From positions 1-10,243 of the forward strand of contig JAUYBK010000222.1 of NCBI GenBank assembly GCA_030693105.1: DNA of 10,243 bases, read 5' to 3'. This document shows, in pieces, positions 1-5,319 of this stretch; the stretch's first letter is position 1; every line of letters starts with the position of its first letter. The translations under genes were made by a program, and so were the position numbers. The stretch is from Methanobacteriaceae archaeon (lineage in GTDB: Archaea > Methanobacteriota > Methanobacteria > Methanobacteriales > Methanobacteriaceae). The notes under the pieces were generated by a model. It saw only the letters and a list, made by a program, of their open reading frames with translations. It was not told the DNA's origin and made no database searches.

Positions 1-1229
1 CCAAAAGGGTGGTAATGATTCAGTGCGCTGGTTCTCGTGATGATAAACCTGATGGAAACCCTTACTGTTCAAAGGTATGTTGTATGGTCGCCATGAAGCA
101 TGCCAATGTAATCAAACATTACTATCCAGAAACTGAAGTTATAATCTGCTACACAGATATGAGAACTCCAGGAATGTATGAAAAATACCTGAAATATGGG
201 CAGGACAGAGGAATTAAACTAATCAGAGGCAGACCCGGAGAAGTAACACGTAAAAATGGAAACCTGATTGTTAGAGTTGAAGAAAGCCTTAAAGGAAATC
301 CCATAGAGATAGAATCCGACATTGTGGTTCTATCTGAAGCTATGGAACCGTCAAAAGGAACCATCGAAGTGGCTGGGTTACTTGATGTGGGATTAACCGA
401 GGATCTTTTCATCAGAGAGAGTCACCCCAAAATCAAACCCGTGAACACTGATATTGAAGGGATATATGTATGTGGTACTGCTCAAGGACCTAAAGACATT
501 ACTGACAGTGTTTCCCAGGCTAATGCTGCTGCTGCTAAAGTTTCCGAACTTATGAATGGTAATCTTGAAGTTGAACCATTTGTTGCAGAAATAGACATTT
601 CAAATTGTATTTTATGTCTGAAATGTATGAATATCTGTAAATATAAGGCTATCTATGAACAGGAAGAGCATCTGGCCACTGACCCTATTGCATGTAAAGG
701 GTGCGGTGTTTGTCTCTCCCAGTGCCAGAACGATGCCATTAGTATTCGTGGAAATGCTGATGGAAAACTATTCGCTGTTATCTCTGGAGCGCTTAAAAAC
801 AAAAGAGAAGGTGAAAAAATAATTCTTACCTTCGTGGATAATGTTGGTTACCTGGCAGCAGATAACATAGGTATCAATAAAATATCATATCCAGAATCAA
901 TTAGAATTATTAAAGTTCAATCCGTCAACCGTGTGATGGCCAAACACATTTTATACGCATTTGAAAATGGTGCTGATGGCATATTCTTCGGTGAATATCC
1001 TGATGATCTAATGTATCCCCATATAAAAGAAAAAGTAAAATCTTTAAAGAAGGAATTAGAGGATAATAACATCACCCCCCGTAGATTAACACTTCAACGT
1101 GTATACATACCCTACTTCCGGGGACTGGCCAACAAATTAACCCTTTTTGACCAGGAAATTACGTCTCTTGACTCTAATGAAAAGCAGGCTGATCATAGTG
1201 AGAAGGTTCTGGATGGACCTCTTGAATAA
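1..1229 (+). CDS. hdrA: HdrA-like heterodisulfide reductase subunit A, 3' part, fused to a cysteine-free MvhD-like domain (5'-truncated by window)
   Basis: The reading frame is open from base 3, so the true start lies upstream; GTG at 9 is only the first possible start codon. Numbering residues from that GTG, the protein shows the HdrA signature C6-x13-C20-x3-C24-C25 (QCAGSRDD...YCSKVCC), the end of the FAD-binding thioredoxin-reductase-like fold (GIYVCGTAQGPKD near 150-162), and two 4Fe-4S ferredoxin motifs, C200/C203/C206/C210 and C229/C232/C235/C239. HdrA is the cytosolic flavin-bifurcating subunit of heterodisulfide reductase complexes. Residues about 270-385 align by eye with MvhD/FrhD, the 2Fe-2S subunit that links hydrogenase to HdrA, but every expected cluster cysteine is replaced (V276, V279, S305, E329, L334). 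HdrA-MvhD fusions are known in HdrA2-type proteins; the degenerate domain is the oddity. The gene ends inside the convergent gene, overlapping it by 56 bp. I am sure of the HdrA family; the partner complex cannot be told from this window. Confidence 0.9.
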   Translation, partial: KRVVMIQCAGSRDDKPDGNPYCSKVCCMVAMKHANVIKHYYPETEVIICYTDMRTPGMYEKYLKYGQDRGIKLIRGRPGEVTRKNGNLIVRVEESLKGNPIEIESDIVVLSEAMEPSKGTIEVAGLLDVGLTEDLFIRESHPKIKPVNTDIEGIYVCGTAQGPKDITDSVSQANAAAAKVSELMNGNLEVEPFVAEIDISNCILCLKCMNICKYKAIYEQEEHLATDPIACKGCGVCLSQCQNDAISIRGNADGKLFAVISGALKNKREGEKIILTFVDNVGYLAADNIGINKISYPESIRIIKVQSVNRVMAKHILYAFENGADGIFFGEYPDDLMYPHIKEKVKSLKKELEDNNITPRRLTLQRVYIPYFRGLANKLTLFDQEITSLDSNEKQADHSEKVLDGPLE

Positions 1230-2097
1230 ATTCCAGATTGAAAATATCCTCTTGTTTTATTTTACTTTCCATATATCCTAATCTGGTTAAAACCGGTACA
1301 AAATCAAGGGTAGATTCTATATAAGCAGATGGCAAGCTTGCACAGTATTTTGGGGATATCTGGTAAGTTTTCAGCACAAAATCAATATCTACATTCCCCA
1401 ACTCAGAAGCTGCTATCTCCGCAGCATTTTGGGGTTGATTTCTTATGAAGTTGCATGCTACTTCATGGCCCCTTAAAAACTCTGTGATGAATTTGGGGTC
1501 GTTTTTGATTAGTTTTTCAGTTGTTACTATTCCATAGCTGGGGTTGTAAGGCCATAATTGGTCAGGTGGAATAACAATTTTGGATTTCAATTGACGTGAA
1601 GCTACTGTAGCCAGGGAAGGTGTGCCTAAACCGGCTAATATCTCACCATCATCAATGGCACTGGGGATTAAGTCCGCCCACGGATAATTTATAACTGAAA
1701 TATTAAGATCTTCAATTAAACTACGCAATATAACATCATGAATAGAACCCTTTGAAGGAGTTCCTATGGTTCCACCTTCAAATTGTTTAAAAACTGCATT
1801 AATATCCCCTATATCATCTATAGATCTATAAAAATCAGTTGAGATCATCAAAGTACCTTCCACATGTCCTCCAGCCACACACTTGAGGTTTAAACCTTTA
1901 GAATTACCAATCATGACTGGAGGAAGCCCAATGTACCCCAATTCAATTTCTCCGGATGGGAAAGCATCCATCATGGCCGGTCCGGTGGGAAATAGAGTCC
2001 ACTGCAGATCCCGGTCGATTTTATCAAGAAAGGGAGTTTGATTACTTTTTAAAATAAAGGAAGTGTGGTATATGGTGGAAAGGTACCCGATATTCAA
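1174..2097 (-). CDS. NMT1/THI5/SsuA-like periplasmic-binding-protein-fold protein without a signal peptide
   Basis: A 307-residue protein resembling the substrate-binding proteins of the nitrate/sulfonate/taurine/thiamine-precursor ABC transporters (type 2 periplasmic-binding fold). Visible family-like segments are the substrate-probing loop GEIELGYIGLPPVMIGN near residue 50, GGTIGTPSKGSIHDVILRSL near 108-127, and the second-lobe segment around GYGIV/YGIVTTEKLI near 190. The N-terminus (MNIGYLSTIYHTSF) enters the fold directly, with no hydrophobic signal peptide or lipobox, and no permease or ATPase gene lies next to it. The start is TTG at 2097-2095, two bases past the stop of the MoaD-like gene; the GGTGGT that encodes that protein's last two glycines sits at Shine-Dalgarno distance, so the two are co-translated. 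It may be a soluble binding protein or an enzyme built on this fold (as in MqnA/MqnD and THI5); the substrate is unknown. Its 3' end overlaps the convergent HdrA-like gene. Confidence 0.75.
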   Translation of the reverse strand: MNIGYLSTIYHTSFILKSNQTPFLDKIDRDLQWTLFPTGPAMMDAFPSGEIELGYIGLPPVMIGNSKGLNLKCVAGGHVEGTLMISTDFYRSIDDIGDINAVFKQFEGGTIGTPSKGSIHDVILRSLIEDLNISVINYPWADLIPSAIDDGEILAGLGTPSLATVASRQLKSKIVIPPDQLWPYNPSYGIVTTEKLIKNDPKFITEFLRGHEVACNFIRNQPQNAAEIAASELGNVDIDFVLKTYQISPKYCASLPSAYIESTLDFVPVLTRLGYMESKIKQEDIFNLEFIQEVHPEPSHYDQPAFH

Positions 2098-2099
2098 AT

Positions 2100-2378
2100 T
2101 TAACCACCGGCCAGGGTTTGGAAAATGACTATTTCGTCTTCATCCTTAATTTCGGTAGCAACTCCACCGGTTCCTCTAATATCCTGTCCATTAACTAATA
2201 TTTTCACGAAATCCTTTATTTGACCGTTTTCATGGGTTATATTTTCTTTGAAATCTTTTCCTTCAAATTTAGTGTCCAGGTTTTCTATTAAACCAGTTAC
2301 TTCACCCTTATATCCAATTTTAAGGCTTTTTTCACCAGTTAGATCGGCTAAAGTTGATAAAAATTTTATTTCTGGCAT
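2100..2378 (-). CDS. MoaD/ThiS-family beta-grasp sulfur carrier protein
   Basis: A 92-residue protein with a hydrophobic beta-grasp start (MPEIKFLSTLADLTG), an internal VNG segment (ILVNGQDI near 60-67) and the diagnostic C-terminal Gly-Gly (TLAGG). In this family the terminal glycine is adenylated and thiocarboxylated to deliver sulfur to molybdopterin (MoaD), thiazole (ThiS) or other acceptors. Methanogens need molybdopterin for formylmethanofuran and formate dehydrogenases, so a MoaD role is plausible, but no moaE, moeB or thi gene is nearby and a role in another sulfur-transfer route remains open. The ATG at 2378 has a good Shine-Dalgarno site (GGAGG, 2392-2388). It is the first gene of a minus-strand pair with the SBP-like gene and is divergent from the NifX-like gene; its TATA-like box abuts the tandem-palindrome operator. 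Confidence 0.85.
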   Translation of the reverse strand: MPEIKFLSTLADLTGEKSLKIGYKGEVTGLIENLDTKFEGKDFKENITHENGQIKDFVKILVNGQDIRGTGGVATEIKDEDEIVIFQTLAGG

Positions 2379-2414
2379 TTTGTTTTTCCTCCATTATATT
2401 TTTTTTAATATGTA

Positions 2415-2422
2415 TTTTTATA
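2415..2422 (-). promoter_or_regulatory. Candidate TATA box for the moaD-like gene
   Basis: On the minus strand this reads TATAAAAA, about 26 bases before the position where the leader with the GGAGG site would have to begin. Its upstream end overlaps the first palindrome of the operator at 2421-2446, so a protein bound there should block TBP/TFB. Assignment is by motif and spacing only. Confidence 0.45.
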
Positions 2423-2446
2423 ACTATCGTTATATAACTATAGTTA
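2421..2446. promoter_or_regulatory. Tandem-palindrome operator, copy 1 (moaD / nifX-like divergent region)
   Basis: Two 12-bp palindromes, TAACTATCGTTA (2421-2432, one imperfect centre position pair) and TAACTATAGTTA (2435-2446, perfect), are separated by TA. A near-identical arrangement lies before cysK at 2940-2965; including the preceding TA, 25 of 28 positions agree. It sits directly upstream of, and touches, the moaD TATA-like box and lies about 20 bp upstream of the TATA-like box for the NifX-like gene. Recurrence of a paired palindrome at two related promoters is typical of a dimeric repressor or activator site. The protein that binds it is not known. Confidence 0.7.
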
Positions 2447-2463
2447 ACAATAATTGCAGTCAC

Positions 2464-2471
2464 ATATAATA
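2464..2471 (+). promoter_or_regulatory. Candidate TATA box for the NifX-like gene
   Basis: ATATAATA, reading toward the GTG at 2544. It would give a transcript start near 2493-2496 and a leader of about 50 nt. That leader contains a tandem repeat of AACTTAAA (2515-2522 and 2525-2532) just before the GAGGTG ribosome binding site. Motif-based only. Confidence 0.4.
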
Positions 2472-2543
2472 AAAATGTTTGTGTTTCAATCGGAAAGAAA
2501 TTTTAGTTTAATTGAACTTAAATTAACTTAAAGAGGTGTATTA

Positions 2544-2891
2544 GTGTCATTTAAAGTAGCCGTTGCCAGCAGCGACGGAAAGTTTATAAATCAACATTTT
2601 GGTATGGCCTCCCAATTTTTAATTTTCGAAATTAAAGATGATGGAACCTATGAATTTCTAGAATTACGTGAAAATAAACCAGCTTGCAGTGTAGATGGCC
2701 ATAGCGATTTATCAATGGGAAAGAGTATTGAACTGATTTCAGACTGTGAGGCAGTTATTGCCAGCCAAATTGGCCCAGGGGCCATTGATATCTTATTATC
2801 ACGTGAAATAAACCCCTATATAGCACCTAAATTTATAGATGAAGCTTTAAAAGAAATCTCAAAGTTAAAGAATGATTCAGATGAAAAATGA
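2544..2891 (+). CDS. NifX/NifB C-terminal-like (dinitrogenase Fe-Mo cofactor biosynthesis family) small protein
   Basis: A 115-residue single-domain protein of the family of NifX, NafY core, the NifB C-terminal domain and the Pyrococcus thioferrate protein IssA. Visible features are the N-terminal strand VAVASSDGKFINQHFG with the conserved H18-F19-G20, C48 in the ENKPAC segment, and the ISDCEAVIASQIGPGA segment with C68 followed by the Gly-rich turn. Such proteins bind Fe-S or Fe-Mo-type clusters in the cytosol. No nif genes are in this window, so a general iron-sulfur carrier or storage role is more likely than nitrogenase assembly; that is inference. The start is GTG at 2544, chosen for the AGAGGTG site five bases ahead. 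It lies between the moaD promoter and cysK, flanked on both sides by copies of the same operator. Confidence 0.85.
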   Translation: MSFKVAVASSDGKFINQHFGMASQFLIFEIKDDGTYEFLELRENKPACSVDGHSDLSMGKSIELISDCEAVIASQIGPGAIDILLSREINPYIAPKFIDEALKEISKLKNDSDEK

Positions 2892-2913
2892 TACAGGTAA
2901 TTTAGACGAAGTC

Positions 2914-2921
2914 TTTATAAA
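2914..2921 (+). promoter_or_regulatory. Candidate TATA box for cysK
   Basis: TTTATAAA, with an expected transcript start near 2940, i.e. at the left edge of operator copy 2. A second possible TATA-like element, TTATATTTA (2963-2971), overlaps the operator's right edge and would give a short leader of about 10-12 nt. With either choice, occupation of the operator would interfere with initiation. Motif-based only. Confidence 0.4.
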
Positions 2922-2936
2922 CACCACCCCCAATAG

Positions 2937-2969
<33 letters not shown>

Positions 2970-2999
2970 TAATGTTTTAATTAATATAAAGGTGATAAT

Positions 3000-3986
3000 A
3001 TGGTAAACATACCGGAATTAAAAAGAGGTATAGCAAACGATATAACGGAGACCATTGGAAATACTCCGCTAGTTAGACTGAACCAAATGTCAAAAGGTTT
3101 GAAAGCTGATATAGTAGTTAAACTTGAATCATTTAACCCCATAAGCAGCGTTAAAGACAGAATTGGAGTTGCTCTGGTGGAGTATGGTGAAGAAATCGGA
3201 ACCATAAAAGAAGGTTCAGTTTTAATTGAACCCACCAGCGGAAACACCGGAATTGCCCTGGGATTTGTGGCAGCAGCTAAAGGTTACCGGTTAATATTAA
3301 CCATGCCCGACACCATGTCCTTAGAAAGAAGAAAGCTTCTGGCAGTATTTGGTGCCGAAATAGTCCTCACCCCCGGAGCAGAAGGAATGGGTGGAGCTAT
3401 TGCCAAAGCAGAAGAACTGACCAAAGAAATACCAAACGCGGTTATGCCCCAACAATTTAAAAACCCTGCTAACCCCAAAATTCACCGGGAAACTACTGCA
3501 GAAGAGATCTGGAGAGATACTGATGGAAACGCCGATATTATAGTGGCTGGTGTAGGCACCGGCGGTACCATAACTGGTGTAGCTGAAGTTTTTAAAGAAC
3601 GTAAACCCAAATTCAAAGCAGTTGCAGTTGAACCAGAATCATCCCAGGTTTTAGCCGGGAAAGATAAAGGACCTCACAAAATTCAGGGTATTGGTGCTGG
3701 TTTTATACCAGATATCTTAAGAACGGACTTAATAGACGAAATCATTCCTGTAAAAGATGAAGATGCCGCAAAAACCATGCTGAGACTTGCCAGAGAAGAG
3801 GGAATTTTAGCAGGCATATCATCTGGTGCTGCTACCTATGCGGCATTAGAGCTGGCTAAAAGAGAAGAAAATAAAGGAAAATTGATTGTAGCTATTCTTC
3901 CAGATACTGGTGAAAGGTATTTAAGTATGCAATGGCTATTTGAAGAAATTTATAAGTCCTATGACCAAGCCATGTTTCCCCATTAA
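3000..3986 (+). CDS. cysK: Cysteine synthase (O-acetylserine sulfhydrylase)
   Basis: A 328-residue PLP enzyme of fold type II that makes cysteine from O-acetylserine and sulfide in the cytosol. Sequence evidence includes GNTPLVRLN near 20-28, the Schiff-base lysine K52 in SSVKDR, the substrate loop PTSGNTG at 78-84, the PLP phosphate-binding loop GTGGT at 186-190, and the late SSGAA and PDTGERYLS motifs. Length is normal for CysK. The ATG has an AAGGTGAT site five bases ahead. It is followed after 48 bp by cysE, so the pair forms the serine-to-cysteine pathway. Many methanogens make cysteine only on tRNA through SepRS/SepCysS, so this two-step route is an addition, probably of bacterial origin. 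Operator copy 2 sits in its promoter. Methanogen relatives can use O-phosphoserine instead, but the adjacent cysE argues for O-acetylserine. Confidence 0.95.
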   Translation: MVNIPELKRGIANDITETIGNTPLVRLNQMSKGLKADIVVKLESFNPISSVKDRIGVALVEYGEEIGTIKEGSVLIEPTSGNTGIALGFVAAAKGYRLILTMPDTMSLERRKLLAVFGAEIVLTPGAEGMGGAIAKAEELTKEIPNAVMPQQFKNPANPKIHRETTAEEIWRDTDGNADIIVAGVGTGGTITGVAEVFKERKPKFKAVAVEPESSQVLAGKDKGPHKIQGIGAGFIPDILRTDLIDEIIPVKDEDAAKTMLRLAREEGILAGISSGAATYAALELAKREENKGKLIVAILPDTGERYLSMQWLFEEIYKSYDQAMFPH

Positions 3987-3991
3987 TTGGT

Positions 3992-4005
3992 AGGGATTTC
4001 TCCCT
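3992..4005 (+). other. Small hairpin between cysK and cysE
   Basis: AGGGA (3992-3996) and TCCCT (4001-4005) can pair around a TTTC tetraloop just after the cysK stop. There is no following T-tract, so it is not a convincing terminator; it might protect an mRNA end or tune cysE expression. It may also be chance. Confidence 0.3.
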
Positions 4006-4034
4006 TCCATATTCAATAAATTAGAGGTGAAATA

Positions 4035-4748
4035 ATGTTGGAAAAGGTAAGAGAAGATATTGAAATGGTATATATGCGGGACCCTGCCGCCCGCAGCACT
4101 TTGGAAATCTTTCTCTGTTATCCAGGACTATGGGCCATTTGGTTTTACAGGCTGGGCCACTGGTTCTGGAATCACAAATTATTATTTTTAGGGCGTTTTA
4201 CATCGACAATTGGCCGTTTCTTTACTGGAATTGAAATTCATCCCGCAGCTGAGATTGGCAGAAGAGTCTTTATTGACCATGGAATGGGAGTTGTAATTGG
4301 AGAAACCGCCGAAGTGGGAAATGACGTTTTAATGTACCAAGGAGTGGTACTGGGCGGTACCAGTCTGGAAAAGAAAAAAAGACATCCTACCATAGGTGAC
4401 GGAGTGGTTATAGGTTCTGGAGCGAAGATCATCGGTAATATAAGAATTGGCAATGCTTCCAAAATAGGAGCAGGATCTGTAGTGTTAAAACCAGTACCTT
4501 TAGGTTCAACCTGCGTAGGAATACCGGGACGAGTTGTTCAAGAAGAAAGGAAATGCGCCATTGATTTAGAACATGGCCAGCTCCCCGATCCTGTTGCTGA
4601 AGTAATTACCATACTTTTGAAACGTCAAGATGAAATGGAACGCCAAATCCGAGAGCTGGGGATAACTTCTCATGTTATGAAAGCTAACGGTTTAATGAAT
4701 AAAAAATCTGAAATGGAAGAGATATTTTCCGAAGGAGCTGGAATTTAA
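4035..4748 (+). CDS. cysE: Serine O-acetyltransferase
   Basis: A 237-residue cytosolic enzyme that acetylates serine with acetyl-CoA, giving the substrate for CysK. The N-terminal helical part (about 1-65, with FYRLGHWFWNH) leads into a left-handed beta-helix of hexapeptide repeats (about 66-165: IEIHPAAEIG, VFIDHGMGVVIGETAEVG, and so on). The catalytic D81-H82 pair lies in FIDHG. In bacterial CysE the last residues plug the CysK active site and end in isoleucine; this protein also ends in Ile (GAGI), so a cysteine synthase complex is possible. The longer, charged C-terminal tail (about 180-237) is typical of the shorter EpsC-like bacterial enzymes with an extension. ATG with AGAGGTGA five bases ahead. 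Same direction as cysK with 48 bp between them, so probably one transcript. Confidence 0.94.
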   Translation: MLEKVREDIEMVYMRDPAARSTLEIFLCYPGLWAIWFYRLGHWFWNHKLLFLGRFTSTIGRFFTGIEIHPAAEIGRRVFIDHGMGVVIGETAEVGNDVLMYQGVVLGGTSLEKKKRHPTIGDGVVIGSGAKIIGNIRIGNASKIGAGSVVLKPVPLGSTCVGIPGRVVQEERKCAIDLEHGQLPDPVAEVITILLKRQDEMERQIRELGITSHVMKANGLMNKKSEMEEIFSEGAGI

Positions 4749-4772
4749 TAATATAAAATTTAGGAGTATAAA

Positions 4773-4841
4773 ATGAGTAATTGTAGACCACAATTTATAG
4801 GAAATAATTTATGTATAAAAGGGGAAATACTGATTAAATGA
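4773..4841 (+). CDS. Candidate 22-residue Cys-containing leader ORF coupled to the HTH regulator
   Basis: ATG at 4773, stop TGA at 4839-4841. It has a TAGGAG ribosome binding site (4761-4766) six bases ahead, better than anything before the downstream regulator, and its stop overlaps the regulator start as ATGA (4838-4841). The peptide begins MSNCRPQFIG and carries cysteines at positions 4 and 14 (NNLCIKG) among basic and hydrophobic residues. The overlap implies that translation of this ORF controls, or re-initiates, translation of the regulator. Two Cys codons in so short an ORF after cysKE could let cysteine supply affect coupling, or the peptide could itself bind metal. I recognise no family; it could be a fortuitous ORF. 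Confidence 0.5.
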   Translation: MSNCRPQFIGNNLCIKGEILIK

Positions 4842-5212
4842 GACCTCCTTGCGAAATTGTAGTGTGGTATGTAATTCCCACCATAAGATCTGAACTGGCT
4901 AAAGAACTTCTAAGTCTAGGAATGAAACAAAAAGAGATATCTAAAATATTAGATATAACTCAACCCGCTGTTTCCCAATACATAAGCGACAAAAGGGGAC
5001 ACGGAATTAAATTTAATGAAAAAACTCAAGATCTCATTAGGGACTTGGCTCAGGAATTAGCAGCTGGGACTCTGAACCAGAGAGATTTAATACCCCGAAC
5101 TTGTGATATATGTCGAAAGGTCAAGGCTGAAGAAATACTCTGTCAGTTACACAAAGAAAAAGACAACATTCCCTTGGACTGTCATGCTTGCATGGGCTCC
5201 CAGTGCGATTAA
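4838..5212 (+). CDS. HTH (XRE/COG2522-like) transcriptional regulator with Cys-rich C-terminus
   Basis: A 124-residue protein. Residues 1-16 (MRPPCEIVVWYVIPTI) match the N-terminus of archaeal HTH regulators of the COG2522/ThiR type. A helix-turn-helix spans about 18-55 (LAKELLSLGMKQKEISKIL...TQPAVSQYIS, then DKRG). A basic/helical linker follows, then a cysteine cluster: C89-x2-C92, C102, C115-x2-C118 and C123, plus C5 near the N-terminus, well suited to binding an Fe-S cluster or zinc. Its location behind cysK-cysE suggests a regulator of sulfur, cysteine or redox genes, with the tandem palindromes at 2421 and 2940 as likely targets; this is inference. The start ATG overlaps the stop of the small ORF; the nearest purine run, GGGGAA (4821-4826), is too far away for a good site, which supports coupling. 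Confidence 0.85.
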   Translation: MRPPCEIVVWYVIPTIRSELAKELLSLGMKQKEISKILDITQPAVSQYISDKRGHGIKFNEKTQDLIRDLAQELAAGTLNQRDLIPRTCDICRKVKAEEILCQLHKEKDNIPLDCHACMGSQCD

Positions 5213-5225
5213 TAAACTTCATTGG

Positions 5226-5231
5226 TTTTTT
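5226..5231 (+). terminator. Oligo-T termination signal after the regulator gene
   Basis: A run of six T residues begins 14 bp past the regulator stop, in an A/T-rich stretch, with no strong hairpin. Archaeal RNA polymerase ends transcription at such T-tracts, so this plausibly ends the cysK-cysE-regulator unit. Confidence 0.45.
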
Positions 5232-5243
5232 CTGCTATTTGAA

Positions 5244-5251
5244 TTTATATA
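5244..5251 (+). promoter_or_regulatory. Candidate TATA box for asnB
   Basis: TTTATATA matches the archaeal TATA consensus. Expected start of transcription is about 5270-5275, giving a leader of about 45 nt that contains the 16-bp palindrome but no clear Shine-Dalgarno site. Confidence 0.5.
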
Positions 5252-5289
5252 CTTTATTGGTGGATATTTACGTAAGATTAAATTCATTT

Positions 5290-5305
5290 ATTAGATTAAT
5301 CTAAT
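5290..5305. promoter_or_regulatory. 16-bp perfect palindrome before asnB, candidate operator
   Basis: ATTAGATTAATCTAAT is its own reverse complement and ends 14 bp before the asnB start. It lies downstream of the predicted transcript start, so a bound dimer could act as a roadblock. It differs from the TAACNATNGTTA motif, so it would belong to another regulator. In such A/T-rich DNA chance palindromes are not rare, but 16 perfect bases including G/C pairs is notable. Confidence 0.45.
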
Positions 5306-5319
5306 TTTATTATGGAAAT

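Noticed and set aside
149..412. 87-codon open frame on the minus strand inside the HdrA-like gene
   Set aside because: Ser/Pro-rich composition typical of an antisense shadow of a conserved coding region; no ribosome site or family resemblance.
2248..2469. 73-codon plus-strand frame across the moaD-like gene and its promoter
   Set aside because: It is antisense to a clearly conserved MoaD-family gene and reads into the operator and TATA region; no homology seen.
5103..5294. 63-codon plus-strand frame overlapping the end of the regulator gene
   Set aside because: Out of frame with the Cys-rich C-terminus, runs through the T-tract and TATA-like box, and has a low-complexity hydrophobic end.
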